From Ardenticatenales bacterium (GTDB lineage Bacteria > Chloroflexota > Anaerolineae > Promineifilales > Promineifilaceae), in assembly GCA_020634575.1 (NCBI GenBank), contig JACKBM010000011.1, forward strand, positions 67,800 through 131,799: 64,000 nucleotides of DNA, read 5' to 3'. Shown here one piece after another: positions 24,629 through 33,875 of this stretch. The notes under the pieces are model-generated. The model worked only from the letters and a program-made list of their open reading frames with translations, was not told where the DNA came from and ran no database searches. Position numbers and translations under genes: made by a program. Within the stretch, counting starts at the first letter, position 1. The number at the start of each line of letters is the position of its first letter.

Positions 24629-27600
24629 CTACGGAATATCAATGGCGTCCAGGTCCTGGCCACCCTGGGTGAGCCCGACCGCTGTGCCATCGAAGAACAA
24701 TGACCAGTTGCCATTGTCGTTCAATACGACATCTTCATCCTGAACCGGGCCAATGCCGAGCAGGGTGAGTTCTGTGGCGTTAAACGACAGATAGAAGGTG
24801 TTGGCGCCGACGTAAACCAGGCCATCGATGTCAGCCACCCCGGGCAAGCCCACCAGTGAAGCGTCAAAGACACGACTGAAACTGGTGCCGTCCCAGGCAT
24901 AGATGTCAGCATCGTCGTATGGTCCGGCTACGCCAGGAATGGCACTGGTATTGCCACTACCCGAGGTCGAGAAGTAGAGAATACCAGCAACAACGTCCAG
25001 GGCGTCGATGTCATGGCCGGCGTTGACCAGACCATAAGCTGTACCGTCAAAGAAGACGGACCAGACGCCATTGTCGTAGTAAACGACATCCTCGTCTTCC
25101 ACAAGGCCCAGACCCGGCAGAGTGGTGTCGACCAGGAACGAGACGTAGAAGTGCGTGGCGTCGATGATCGCCATTCCGTCCACGTCCGCATTACCGGGCA
25201 GGCCTACTGCTGCCGCATCAACCAACCGGCCAAAGGCGCTGCCATTCCAGGCGTAGACATCGGCATCATCATAGGGGCCGACTACCCCTGGGATAGCGTT
25301 GGCATCGCCGGCGCCAACCATTGAGAAGTAGAGAGTTGGCACCACCGGTACGCTGGTGATGATGGTGGCTTCATTCGACAGAAGCGAGACACCATCAGCA
25401 TTAAAAGCATACACACGGTAGGTGTAGCTCGTGTCTGGCACGACCGTTGTGTCACTGTAGGCTGTCACATCCGCCAGGACGGAGGCCACCGGGGCAAAGT
25501 CCGTACAACCAGGTCCGGTACACCGTTCGATGGTGAAGCCCGTCTCGTTGTCCGCATTGTCAGCCCAACTCAGATCGACCTGCGTGGTTGAACCCAGCAA
25601 GGCAACCAACGTTGAGGGTGCGACCGGCGGGATTTGAATGATCCCGATGTCGATTGCATCCAGATCCTGGCCGTCAGTAACCAGACCCAGCGCCGTGCCA
25701 TCAAAGTAGAGTGACCAGTTGCCATTGTTGTTCAGGACAATATCCTCGTCCTGGACAGCACCGATACCAAACAGGGTCAACTGTGTTGCATTAAACGACA
25801 GGTAGAAGTTGTTGGCGCCCAGGTAGGCAAGGCCGTCGATATCTGCGGCCCCTGGCAGCCCGGCCACGGAGGCATCAAAGACGCGACTGAAATTTGTGCC
25901 ATCCCAGGCATAAATATCAGCATCGTCGTATGGGCCAGCCACACCCGGAACCGGATTGTTATTGCCGCCGCCGACTGTGGAGAAGTAGAGAATACCATCT
26001 ACCACATCCAGCGCATCGATATCCTGGCCCGCTGTGAGCAGACCAAAAGCCGTACCATCGAAGAAGACAGACCAGACCCCATTGTCGTAGTAAACGACAT
26101 CTTCATCCTGTACCGTGCCCAGCCCGGGCAGGTCGGTATCGGGAATGAATGAGAGGTAGAAATGGTTCGCGTCGACGATGGCCATACCGTCTATATCTGC
26201 ACTGGCGAGGAGCCCAGCGGCCGAAGCATCAAAGGAGCGTCCAAACGCTGTGTTATCCCAGGCATAGATATCCGCATCGTCGTGAGGCGCGGGCACACCA
26301 GGGATTGCGTCCAGACCCAGAATGGAGAAGTAGACTCCTGGTGGGACCTGGATGGTCGTGGTGATGGTCACCTCATTGGATGGTAGAGAGTTGACGTTCG
26401 CATTGAAGGCGAACACGCGATAGACGTACGTGGTATTAGCCGTTACCGAACTGTCACTGTAGGCGGTGACATCCGCGCCTACGCTGGCGATGGCGGCAAA
26501 GTCTGTGCAGCCCGCGCCCGTGCATCGTTCAATGGAGAAGCCAGTCTCATTGCCGGAATTGTCCGTCCAATTCAGGTCGACCTGGGTGTTGCCAACCAGT
26601 GTTGCGACCAGATTGGTCGGCGCAGTGATGATCTCGACGGCGACAGCCGCTGTGAACTCAGAGGCAATTGTCTTGGTCGGGAAGCTGGCGCCTTCGTTCA
26701 GATTGGGATCGGAGTAATCCCAGGTATCGCCGACGACGTTGATGCCCTGAACCCGGTAGTAGAAGTTGCCCGAGAGCCCGGCCAGCGAATCAACAAAGGT
26801 TGTTTCGTCGGCGGCTATCGTGAAGCTTCGTATGCCGGTGGTGAAGGCGGCATCGGTGGCCCTTTCAATGACAAAGCCGGTTTCGTTGATCGAGTTATCC
26901 GTCCAGGTGAGGGTGACCATATCGCCGGCCAGGGCCAGCGCCAGGTCTGTTGGCGCTGGTGGCGCCACGCCCACAACCTGTGGTCGCATCATATCCATCT
27001 CTTCATGGCTGAGGATGTGGCAATGCCAGACATATTCCCAGCCGAAGTTGATGTAGTGGTTGATGATGTCGATCGGTTCGCCATTGGGCGCAAAGGCGAA
27101 GATGGGCAGGCCCATTGCCTCCTGCGCCGTGGTATTGGCGATGTAGGCGCCTTCCGGCATGGACGGATCGAGGAGGCGGACGCTGTTGGGAATTTCAAAG
27201 GGGAAGTGCGGAATGATTGGCCGCACCGCCACGATGGTATCCTCCAGCGGACTCACCCGAATGGTGTCCTTCCAGCCCAACTCGTTGGGATCTGGTTTGC
27301 GTACAATGCCATCCCAGCCAACCCGGTTAATCAACTGGACATCATACAGATGCCAGTGGACTGGATGGGTGTCGACGCCATTGTGGGTGATCTTCCAGAT
27401 CTGGGTACCGTCATCAGCCACGGCGATGGGGGTCACCTCCAGATTGAAGTCACCACCACCAACTTCAACGCCATCGAGCACTTCGGTTGGCGGATTGACG
27501 TAGCCCATCAGAATCATGTTCTGCAGGCCGGCTTGTGGATTGGGTGTTTCCACGCCCATGAAGCCGCTCATGCGCCCATACATGTGGCCAAAGGCTTCGC

Positions 27601-30592
27601 CCATCTCATCCTGAATCTGCTTGGATTGCAGCGGCATGGTTAGCGTGTTGCCCAGCAGAGTATTGAATGAGAAAGAGGTGTCGAAGATCTGGACCAGACC
27701 GGCCAGGGGGCCGTTGTTCTGGAAGCTGGTGCCATAGGCGTCATTGTAGGCGCCCTGCCCGACGATGATGGGGTTCTGCCCGCTTTCGAAGACGCCGGAG
27801 CCATCAGCCTGATGGGTAAAGGCACTTTCCAGCGCGGCCACATCATAGGCTGGGGCGGGTGTGGCGTCGGCGATGCGAATCTGCATCACGGTGCGGATAT
27901 TGGGGCCATAACCCGGCAGGGTTGAGGGCGCACCGCCCGTGTCTCGCAGATCGGGGTTGCCCGTGTAGTAGTCATAGCGCGGATCGCGGGCCGGGAAGGC
28001 GGCCGGCGCGTCATTGTAGAGGATGAGCGTCTGGCCAGCGTAAGCCGAGAAGTCCACGATGACGTCGGCGCGTTCGGCCGGGCCGAGCAGCAGCGAGTGC
28101 TGGTCGACGTTGCCGGCGTTAAACACCGTCGGGTCCGTCACCCAGGTGATGGGATGGGGCGGGACGATGGCCGGCGTGGGCAGGAAGCCGCCTTCGCTGC
28201 CGATCTGGATCCAGCTTGGCCCTTCCGTGCCGGCGAGCGGGGTGGGGAAGACACCGGCCGGATCCGTCAGCGCCGCCGCCACCTCATCAGGGTTCAGCGC
28301 CACTTCCGTGCAGGTCACGCCCGTGCTCTCCGGCGCCGGGTTCGGGTTGGACAGGTCGCAGGGATTCCCATTCGCATCCACCGCCCGATACAGCGACAGG
28401 TTAAAGAACCGGTCGTTGGCGACGCTGAGAATGCGGAAGCGGTAAGCCTGCGGCTCCAGCGTAATGGTCGGATACACGGTCCCGTTAACGGTTGGCGTAT
28501 CGTTGAACGCTTCCATGCCCATGGAGTTGTACGGCGTCCCCGGCATCAGGGCCGGCTCACACCACTCCAGGTCCGGATTACAGTTGGGATCGTAATACGG
28601 GTTGTCGATGGGCCCGTGTTCGATGGCATTCGTGGGCGGCCAGAACCAGGGACCATAAGCCCAGCGGCCGTACTGGTTGACGCCGGAGGCGTCGCCGGGG
28701 TTTTGCGCCGGGGAATAGACATGGGGGAACCAGAGGCTGCCGAAGCCGCCCCAGCGATTGATGTCCCAGGTCTCGTCAGAAATCGCCAACTGTTCTTCGC
28801 TCGGCACAAAGGTTTTGTCCTGAATGACGAGCGGGATTTCGACAGAGGGGATGGTGCCGTTGTCGATCAGCGCCTGCTCCGTTTCGTCACGAATCAGGTA
28901 GGCGGCCGCTTCACCGGCGTAGACGTTGAGGCGGGTGATGCCCCAGGCATGGTCGTGATAGAAACTCAGCCGGGCGCTCTGCTGATTGGTGTAGTAGAAC
29001 GTCATGCAGCCGTCAGTGGCCAGCTCGCAGCCGGTCATATCGGGCACATTCTGGACGCTCACGCCTTGCGGATAGGGGGTGTTCTCATCGGCCGGCGTGA
29101 TCCATTGATGGGGGGTGCCGTCGCTGATCCAGGGTGAGATACCGCCATGCAGATGCAGGGTGGCCCGGTTTTCCGTGTAGCAACCATACGGTTTGTCCGG
29201 GTTGCCGCACATTGGATTTTGCGGGTCGGGCTCCATCATCATAGTGCCGTTGACGGTGTCATACATTTCCGGCCCCATGCCGGAGCCCATGACGGAGGTG
29301 TCGACCGGGAGGAACAGGTCGCCGCCGCGCAGGCCGGTGTTGGGGTCGTAATGGCCGGTGGGCAGGAGGTTGTAGAACTTGATCCGAACCGGCCGGTCCT
29401 TCTGGGCCACAATCGAAGCGCCCAGGTAATGGGGATTGTCCACCCCATACGCCTGCGAACCGTCCGGCATCAGGATAGGGCTGCCATCCGGGTTCGCCAG
29501 CGGCACCTGGATGCCTGGCACTTCTGCTGTTGAGAGCTGGATATAGCCGCGATGGGTGGTCGCCGGCAGATCCGAATGCATTTGCTCGGTGAATTCAATC
29601 ACCGCGATCTCGTAATAGTCGGAGCCGGGATAACTGGTTGTATCCGGCACCGCCACGGAGATGTACTGGCCCAGATTGTTGGCGCCCGCAGCGCCGAGAC
29701 CGGCCAGGCCGTCAACAAATTTGCGGATACCGCCGGCGTAGACGGTATTGGCGCCGGAAAGGTCAAGGACGCTGGCGCTGAACGAGTAGGTGCGCGCCTG
29801 CGGGTAGACCGGGAAGTCGGTGCCGCCCAGGGTGATGTTGGTGTCCGCCACCGGTGCGGCCGGCGCCGGGAAGCTGAGAATGTCAGTCCCGGTGGCGGTA
29901 ATATCAACCGGGACACCGGCGCCATAATAGGCGATGATGTCGCCAGACAGCACCGCGATATCGGGCACGGGGAAGGAGGTTACTTCACCGGCCGGATTGC
30001 TGCTCGGCGGCACCGTAAATTCGCCGCTGTCAAAGACGACGTAATACTCATTGGCAATCCCTGTGGGCCGCAGGATGTAGGCATGGAAGAGGTTGCCTGC
30101 CGAGGGGCCAGGGCTGCCGCCCGGGTTGGTCTGATTAAAAATCTCAAAGCTCTGCACCAGGCCATCAGGTAAGACGGCATCCGGCAGGACAACCAGGACC
30201 GGGACGGGGCTGGCCGCATTAAAGTCAGTCGCGTAGGCTCGTTCGACAAGGGGGTTACCTACGGCGATGACGGCGCCGCTCAGCACCGGTAAGGGGCTGT
30301 TGGCGTAGTTAGGATGGCTGAAGTAATGGGGGGCGGCGCCGGGCGCGGCCATAGCGGCTTCGCCCATGCCCACCTGATTCTGACCCAGGGCGCTGGCGCG
30401 GGCGGCGGCCTGTTGCCGATCGGCCGGGGTGATTTTCTGGGCTTCTTCCTGTTGGGTCGTAAGCGAGCCGGTCTGGTCAACCGGGGCTCCGCCTCTCTGG
30501 GCATTGGCCTGACTGCTCACGCCGCCTAGCAAAAGCAGTACCATGCTCAGGTAAAACAGATAACGGATTTTTATTAATCTTCGATATCTCAC
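24629..30592 (-). CDS. Giant secreted multicopper oxidase with fibronectin type III and tandem C-terminal repeats
   Basis: About 1987 residues. I take GTG 30592 as start: AGGAG lies eight bases ahead and a clean Sec signal peptide follows (basic RYRRLIKIR, hydrophobic core, cleavage at SSQANAQ). Copper ligands are all visible: LHLHGG near residue 479, FYHDHAWG near 541, HPVHWHLYDV near 1075 and WHCHILSHEEMDMM near 1190 (type 1, 2 and 3 sites). After the oxidase come fibronectin type III domains at about 1210-1300, 1320-1417 and 1655-1750. Four repeats of about 110 residues, with the core GPYDDADIYAWDG, then FDAS, then ADIDG, then FYLSF, are arranged as two pairs separated by the third FnIII. 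The protein should oxidise phenols, metals or bilirubin-like compounds outside the cell, held by the repeat tail. No sortase or type 9 signal is seen. Confidence 0.88.
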   Translation of the reverse strand: MRYRRLIKIRYLFYLSMVLLLLGGVSSQANAQRGGAPVDQTGSLTTQQEEAQKITPADRQQAAARASALGQNQVGMGEAAMAAPGAAPHYFSHPNYANSPLPVLSGAVIAVGNPLVERAYATDFNAASPVPVLVVLPDAVLPDGLVQSFEIFNQTNPGGSPGPSAGNLFHAYILRPTGIANEYYVVFDSGEFTVPPSSNPAGEVTSFPVPDIAVLSGDIIAYYGAGVPVDITATGTDILSFPAPAAPVADTNITLGGTDFPVYPQARTYSFSASVLDLSGANTVYAGGIRKFVDGLAGLGAAGANNLGQYISVAVPDTTSYPGSDYYEIAVIEFTEQMHSDLPATTHRGYIQLSTAEVPGIQVPLANPDGSPILMPDGSQAYGVDNPHYLGASIVAQKDRPVRIKFYNLLPTGHYDPNTGLRGGDLFLPVDTSVMGSGMGPEMYDTVNGTMMMEPDPQNPMCGNPDKPYGCYTENRATLHLHGGISPWISDGTPHQWITPADENTPYPQGVSVQNVPDMTGCELATDGCMTFYYTNQQSARLSFYHDHAWGITRLNVYAGEAAAYLIRDETEQALIDNGTIPSVEIPLVIQDKTFVPSEEQLAISDETWDINRWGGFGSLWFPHVYSPAQNPGDASGVNQYGRWAYGPWFWPPTNAIEHGPIDNPYYDPNCNPDLEWCEPALMPGTPYNSMGMEAFNDTPTVNGTVYPTITLEPQAYRFRILSVANDRFFNLSLYRAVDANGNPCDLSNPNPAPESTGVTCTEVALNPDEVAAALTDPAGVFPTPLAGTEGPSWIQIGSEGGFLPTPAIVPPHPITWVTDPTVFNAGNVDQHSLLLGPAERADVIVDFSAYAGQTLILYNDAPAAFPARDPRYDYYTGNPDLRDTGGAPSTLPGYGPNIRTVMQIRIADATPAPAYDVAALESAFTHQADGSGVFESGQNPIIVGQGAYNDAYGTSFQNNGPLAGLVQIFDTSFSFNTLLGNTLTMPLQSKQIQDEMGEAFGHMYGRMSGFMGVETPNPQAGLQNMILMGYVNPPTEVLDGVEVGGGDFNLEVTPIAVADDGTQIWKITHNGVDTHPVHWHLYDVQLINRVGWDGIVRKPDPNELGWKDTIRVSPLEDTIVAVRPIIPHFPFEIPNSVRLLDPSMPEGAYIANTTAQEAMGLPIFAFAPNGEPIDIINHYINFGWEYVWHCHILSHEEMDMMRPQVVGVAPPAPTDLALALAGDMVTLTWTDNSINETGFVIERATDAAFTTGIRSFTIAADETTFVDSLAGLSGNFYYRVQGINVVGDTWDYSDPNLNEGASFPTKTIASEFTAAVAVEIITAPTNLVATLVGNTQVDLNWTDNSGNETGFSIERCTGAGCTDFAAIASVGADVTAYSDSSVTANTTYVYRVFAFNANVNSLPSNEVTITTTIQVPPGVYFSILGLDAIPGVPAPHDDADIYAWDNTAFGRSFDASAAGLLASADIDGMAIVDANHFYLSFIPDTDLPGLGTVQDEDVVYYDNGVWSVFFDGTAFGLLTAGQDIDALDVVDGILYFSTVGGGNNNPVPGVAGPYDDADIYAWDGTNFSRVFDASVAGLPGAADIDGLAYLGANNFYLSFNATQLTLFGIGAVQDEDIVLNNNGNWSLYFDGTALGLVTDGQDLDAIDIGIIQIPPVAPSTLVALLGSTTQVDLSWADNADNETGFTIERCTGPGCTDFAPVASVLADVTAYSDTTVVPDTSYTYRVYAFNADGVSLLSNEATIITSVPVVPTLYFSMVGAGDANAIPGVVGPYDDADVYAWNGSAFGRLVDAAAVGLPGNADVDGMAIIDATHFYVSFLVDTTLPGLGLVEDEDVVYYDNGVWSVFFDGTAYGLVNAGHDIDALDVVAGILYFSTSGSGNTSAIPGVAGPYDDADIYAWDGTSFSRVFDASLVGLPGVADIDGLVYVGANTFYLSFNATELTLLGIGPVQDEDVVLNDNGNWSLFFDGTAVGLTQGGQDLDAIDIP

Positions 30593-30734
30593 GAAATTTC
30601 TCCTGAAATTAATAACTGGCAGTGATGGATTACGCCATCGAGCGGCAAGATGATCTGGAAAAAGAAAGCTGCATAGTTGTCCTCCTGCGGGCACGTCGTT
30701 GGTGCCAAAGCGCTTTTTTTATGGACAGGCCGTC

Positions 30735-31067
30735 TCAAAAGAGGGCCAGAAAGTCATCAACCTCTGAAATTCGGATTTGCTGCCGATCCAATACCTGTAC
30801 GCTGTCGTCCTGCAAATGAAATACCAATAAGCGCACGTGTGGTTTACCTGTTAGTAGCGTGATAAAGGTGGCCAGGTTTGCCTCCAGAACAGCTTCGTCC
30901 AGAATGATGATGTCTGATGTCTCGTCAGTGGATTGCGTCAGGCAGCCGAGAGAATCGCTGGTTGAACACATGACGCTCAAATCTGAAAAATTGGCGAGGA
31001 GGCTCGCTACGCTGGCCATCAGCAGTTTTTCACTTTCGAGAACCAGGACCTTTTTTCGCGGCGTCAA
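30735..31067 (-). CDS. Short degenerate receiver-domain protein
   Basis: About 110 residues from a TTG start at 31067 with AGGA seven bases ahead; a GTG at 31124 would add 19 unrelated residues. The order KKVLVLESEKLLMASVASLL, then SDIIILDEAV, then VRLLVFHLQDD follows the alpha/beta receiver fold, with Asp in IILDEAV at the phosphorylation place. The double acidic pocket is changed (ESE) and the conserved lysine after the last strand is not found. It may thus be a pseudo-receiver or adaptor. It lies 142 bases before the oxidase gene, same strand, and after a terminator that closes the two-component operon, so it may share the oxidase promoter. Function is not established. Confidence 0.55.
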   Translation of the reverse strand: MTPRKKVLVLESEKLLMASVASLLANFSDLSVMCSTSDSLGCLTQSTDETSDIIILDEAVLEANLATFITLLTGKPHVRLLVFHLQDDSVQVLDRQQIRISEVDDFLALF

Positions 31068-31221
31068 GGCAATTTCCTGTCTTTTTGAACAATGACGAGG
31101 CCACCCAACATGGGTGGCGTCCACTGTTACTAGAGTACGGGTCAGGCCCGCCGGGGGAAATGAATCAATGGCGCTAAAAAGGGGCTATTTTGGGGGTCCA
31201 GGCTGACTATGGCAGGGACTA

Positions 31222-31272
31222 GTTCCTGACTGGTTCTTGAGGGGATTCTGGCTAGTTCCTTGATCGGGTTCC
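31222..31272. promoter_or_regulatory. Helically phased GTTC repeats upstream of the receiver/oxidase genes
   Basis: GTTC(C) occurs at 31222, 31233, 31255 and 31268, spaced 11, 22 and 13 bases, inside the longer repeated context CTAGTTCCT (at 31219 and 31252). This phasing on one DNA face is typical of response-regulator or activator sites. The remaining bases of the gap 31068-31390 hold only this cluster and the terminator of the response-regulator gene. Confidence 0.45.
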
Positions 31273-31332
31273 AGGTGGGTGGGGAGCTATGGGGAACGTG
31301 ACATTACGCTGGGGGCCTGGCTAATCCAGGGC

Positions 31333-31359
31333 AAAAAAAGAGCTAACCGAAGTTAGCTC
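31333..31359 (-). terminator. Intrinsic terminator after the two-component operon
   Basis: Minus strand: GAGCTAAC-TTCG-GTTAGCTC, an 8-bp stem closed by a UUCG tetraloop, then seven T. It starts 31 bases after the response-regulator stop at 31391. This is the clearest terminator in the window. Confidence 0.93.
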
Positions 31360-31390
31360 CCGGGATGATCGAGAGGGCAAGTTGGGGGGA

Positions 31391-32032
31391 CTAAATGAGC
31401 CGCTTTCGGGTGGCTATTTCAACCGCCTCGCGGCGATTATCTGCCTCAAGCTTTTCCAGGATACGATGCACGTGGTTCTTGACTGTATGAATTGATATGC
31501 TCAAGGTCTGCGCAATTTCCTGATTGGCGGCGCCTTGAGCGAGCAACTGCAAAACCTCCAGCTCGCGGCTGGTGAGCTGCGTGGTTTCGCTGGCACCGGC
31601 CGGTTCCGAGCGGGCAAATTCCGAAAAAAGCCGTTTGGTGTGCGTGGGCGAGATGGCCACCTGGCCGCTGGCGACATTGCGCAGCCTGGCCAGCATCTCG
31701 CGCGCCGAAATATTCTTGAGCAGATAACCGTTGGCGCCGCTGCGAATGGCCGCAAACAACAGGTCATCTTCTTCATGCATCGTCAGCAGGACCACCTGCG
31801 TCTGTGGCAAAACAGGCAGGATCTGCTGGATCGCGTCCAGGCCCGTGCCGTCTGGGAGACTATAGTCCATCAGGACAACGTCCGGCCCCGTTGAGCGAAC
31901 CACAGCGACCCCTTCCGCAACGGAGCCTGCTTCGCCGACAACTTCAAAATCTGGTTCTGCATTTAGTATGGATACAATCCCGTCGCGAAGTACAGCGTGA
32001 TCATCGACGACGACGATTCGGATTGGTTTCAT
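31391..32032 (-). CDS. NarL/LuxR-family response regulator
   Basis: A 213-residue two-domain regulator. The receiver spans 1-125 with Asp10/11, phosphoacceptor Asp56 in LMDYSLPDGTG and Lys in GYLLKNISA. The LuxR-type helix-turn-helix is at about 145-205 (LTSRELEVLQLLAQGAANQE, then HTVKNHVHRILEKL). It is the DNA-binding partner of the sensor kinase whose stop overlaps its start (ATGA). Targets are not shown, but the phased GTTC repeats just downstream, ahead of the receiver/oxidase genes, are good candidates. Terminated by a strong hairpin. Confidence 0.93.
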   Translation of the reverse strand: MKPIRIVVVDDHAVLRDGIVSILNAEPDFEVVGEAGSVAEGVAVVRSTGPDVVLMDYSLPDGTGLDAIQQILPVLPQTQVVLLTMHEEDDLLFAAIRSGANGYLLKNISAREMLARLRNVASGQVAISPTHTKRLFSEFARSEPAGASETTQLTSRELEVLQLLAQGAANQEIAQTLSISIHTVKNHVHRILEKLEADNRREAVEIATRKRLI

Positions 32033-33492
32033 GAATCTCTCAACATGACAGGGCTGCCTGTTGGCAGCGGCAAACAGAGTTTCAGGTGGGTGCCTTGCTC
32101 GTGGGGCCTTGAGCTGATCACAAGATCGGCATGGATAGCACGGGCGCGCTCTTCCATGATGGTCAGGCCGTAATGGCCCTCTTGCCGTGCTGCAGTTGTG
32201 TCAAATCCCTGACCATCATCAGAGATGGTAATCTCCACGAGATTGGGCTGCCACATCAGGTTAATCTGGACGGCGGTGGCACTGGCATGTTTTTCGACAT
32301 TGTTCAGCGCTTCCCGGATGATATACATCAGCTGCCGGCTTGTCGTCGCTGACAAATTTCGTGGTTTACCGCTGGATTTGGTGTCCACGAGCAGCCCCGC
32401 TCGCTGCGACACCTGCGTCGCATAGTTCCCGATAATGGTTTCCAGCTCTTGTTGCTCGGAGGCTCGCAATTCGTCAAGGGTGTCGCGTACCTGCAGGTAC
32501 GCTTCGTCGGCAACGGCTAGCATATTCACGAGGTCGTCCTGAAATCTGTGGGGATCCCCAGCCAGGTTTGTATCGTTGAGCTGCTCCAATTTCAGGCGAA
32601 GATAACTGATGTTTTGGCCGAGTGTGTCATGCAGGTTGCGCGCAATCCGCAGCCGCTCACCACGGGCTACACTGTCCTGGCGTTGTTTCAGATGGTTGAG
32701 ATTGGCGTTGTCAATGGCCAGCGAGATCTCTTTGCCGAGATCATCCAGCATCGATATCTGGCGCCGAGCTAATTGCTGCTCAGCGGGCAGTTCAAAGAAC
32801 AAAGCCGCCTTGCCCGTAATTTCAGAGCAAAAGGTGAGACAATAGCGCGTGCTCTGGTCGGCTCCCCCGCTATGATCACAACTGACGATTCGAGTCCCGT
32901 TTTGCACCGTCGACGAAAGGCATTGCTCACACGTGCTCATGGCGTCATTGGTCAGGGGTAGGCGCAGCTGGTGGCCTGGTCTGTGCCAATGCGCGACTTG
33001 CATGAAGGATTCTTCGTTGGTGCGCTGCAGTAACAGCCAGGCGTATGCCGCCGGGACAACGGCCCCAGGCGTTTGGACAACGATATCTACCAGATCTACC
33101 CAGGATTTTGCCTTGTGGATCTGGGCGACCAGTTGACGGCGTAATGCCAACTCTTCCGCGATCTGATCACGTTCAACGGCTGTACGCGCCTGGTAGCCCA
33201 GGATCAGACCACCTAGAATTGGCAATATCAAGCCAAAAAGGATGATCTCCCCGACCAGCTCAGGATCGGTCCAGACCGTCTGGCCGCTGCCATGCTCCAA
33301 CCACATCATGCGGTGGTTGCGCAGTTCCAGGAGGATGACGGCGGCGCCCATGCCAAAAAAGACCAGCCATTCACGCCAGCTTAGCCAGCGAAACCAGGCA
33401 GCAGTCCCCTGCCTGGCGGGACGATTGATATGCCCGGACTCAGTTTGTACCTCCGTGGTTCGCCCGCCCTTCAGGATTCCCTGATGCCACAT
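32029..33492 (-). CDS. NarX-type sensor histidine kinase with a five-cysteine input domain
   Basis: From ATG 33492 (AGGAA seven bases ahead) the protein has 487 residues. Two membrane helices (about 41-56 and 80-100) with a very short outer loop are followed by a cytoplasmic GAF-like input domain (about 120-262). That domain holds Cys188, 191, 205, 218 and 222, arranged C-x2-C, then C, then C-x3-C, an arrangement able to hold a metal or iron-sulfur centre. The HisKA_3 dimerisation helix has the phosphorylated His288 in RIARNLHDTLGQ. The HATPase domain shows REALNNVEKHASA and ISDDGQGFD. It phosphorylates the response regulator overlapped with it. The small outer loop argues for an internal or membrane signal (redox state, oxygen or metal) rather than a bound periplasmic ligand; the signal is inferred. 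Confidence 0.9.
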   Translation of the reverse strand: MWHQGILKGGRTTEVQTESGHINRPARQGTAAWFRWLSWREWLVFFGMGAAVILLELRNHRMMWLEHGSGQTVWTDPELVGEIILFGLILPILGGLILGYQARTAVERDQIAEELALRRQLVAQIHKAKSWVDLVDIVVQTPGAVVPAAYAWLLLQRTNEESFMQVAHWHRPGHQLRLPLTNDAMSTCEQCLSSTVQNGTRIVSCDHSGGADQSTRYCLTFCSEITGKAALFFELPAEQQLARRQISMLDDLGKEISLAIDNANLNHLKQRQDSVARGERLRIARNLHDTLGQNISYLRLKLEQLNDTNLAGDPHRFQDDLVNMLAVADEAYLQVRDTLDELRASEQQELETIIGNYATQVSQRAGLLVDTKSSGKPRNLSATTSRQLMYIIREALNNVEKHASATAVQINLMWQPNLVEITISDDGQGFDTTAARQEGHYGLTIMEERARAIHADLVISSRPHEQGTHLKLCLPLPTGSPVMLRDS

Positions 33493-33747
33493 ATAGCCAT
33501 TCCTACATAATGAGACTGCCGTCATTCCAGGCAGCGTTTGCTTAAAATCTGATCGAAATTGAATTGATATTCGCGACTGCCCTGACATAGGGTCTGCAAC
33601 CCAGGAGGGGTGCAAGCCAATTCATGTTGTCAGAAACATCAGCGATAGTCGTAGACCCCAAGGCCAATTCGGAATGTTCCAGGCTTGCGCCCAAGTAGCA
33701 AGCTGGTTCACGATATCTAACTGCCAATCAATACACTGCACGAAGAG

Positions 33748-33766
33748 TGCAACCGTTCAGGTTGCA
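33748..33766. promoter_or_regulatory. Perfect inverted repeat in the divergent kinase/MerR region
   Basis: TGCAACC-GTTCA-GGTTGCA is a palindrome with 7-base arms in the 383-base gap 33493-33875. Its position between the divergent genes suits a regulator site for the kinase promoter or the MerR gene. No T-run follows, so it is not a terminator. The rest of the gap is AT-rich and holds the merR promoter at its right end. Confidence 0.45.
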
Positions 33767-33837
33767 ATTAACAATACGGCACAACTATAAACCATATTAC
33801 AGTTATCTTGCAAAGAGGCTTACGCGCCAACGCGGGC

Positions 33838-33868
33838 TTGACTATCACGTAGCGTTATAGGGTATTAT
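33838..33868 (+). promoter_or_regulatory. MerR-type promoter with 19-bp spacer and operator dyad
   Basis: TTGACT (33838-33843) and TATTAT (33863-33868) are 19 bases apart, the over-long spacing of MerR-controlled promoters. The spacer contains the dyad CTATCACGT-A-GCGTTATAG (33842-33860), with 7 of 9 pairs matching. The expected start point near 33875 is next to the ATG at 33876, so the mRNA would be leaderless or nearly so. Confidence 0.7.
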
Positions 33869-33875
33869 CTGCCTC

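Noticed and set aside
24629..26330. Repeated DNA that could be read as a CRISPR-like or tandem array
   Set aside because: The near-repeats come from four homologous protein repeats of about 110 residues in the oxidase tail; spacing and lengths are those of domains and there are no spacers.
28097..29137. Open frame of 346 codons on the plus strand
   Set aside because: Antisense to the multicopper oxidase, across its first copper-ligand blocks; Arg/Gly/Val-rich with no recognisable domain.
30593..30694. Upstream extension of the multicopper oxidase to GTG 30694
   Set aside because: GTG 30592 has AGGAG at good distance and begins a normal signal peptide; the extension would put 34 extra residues before it.
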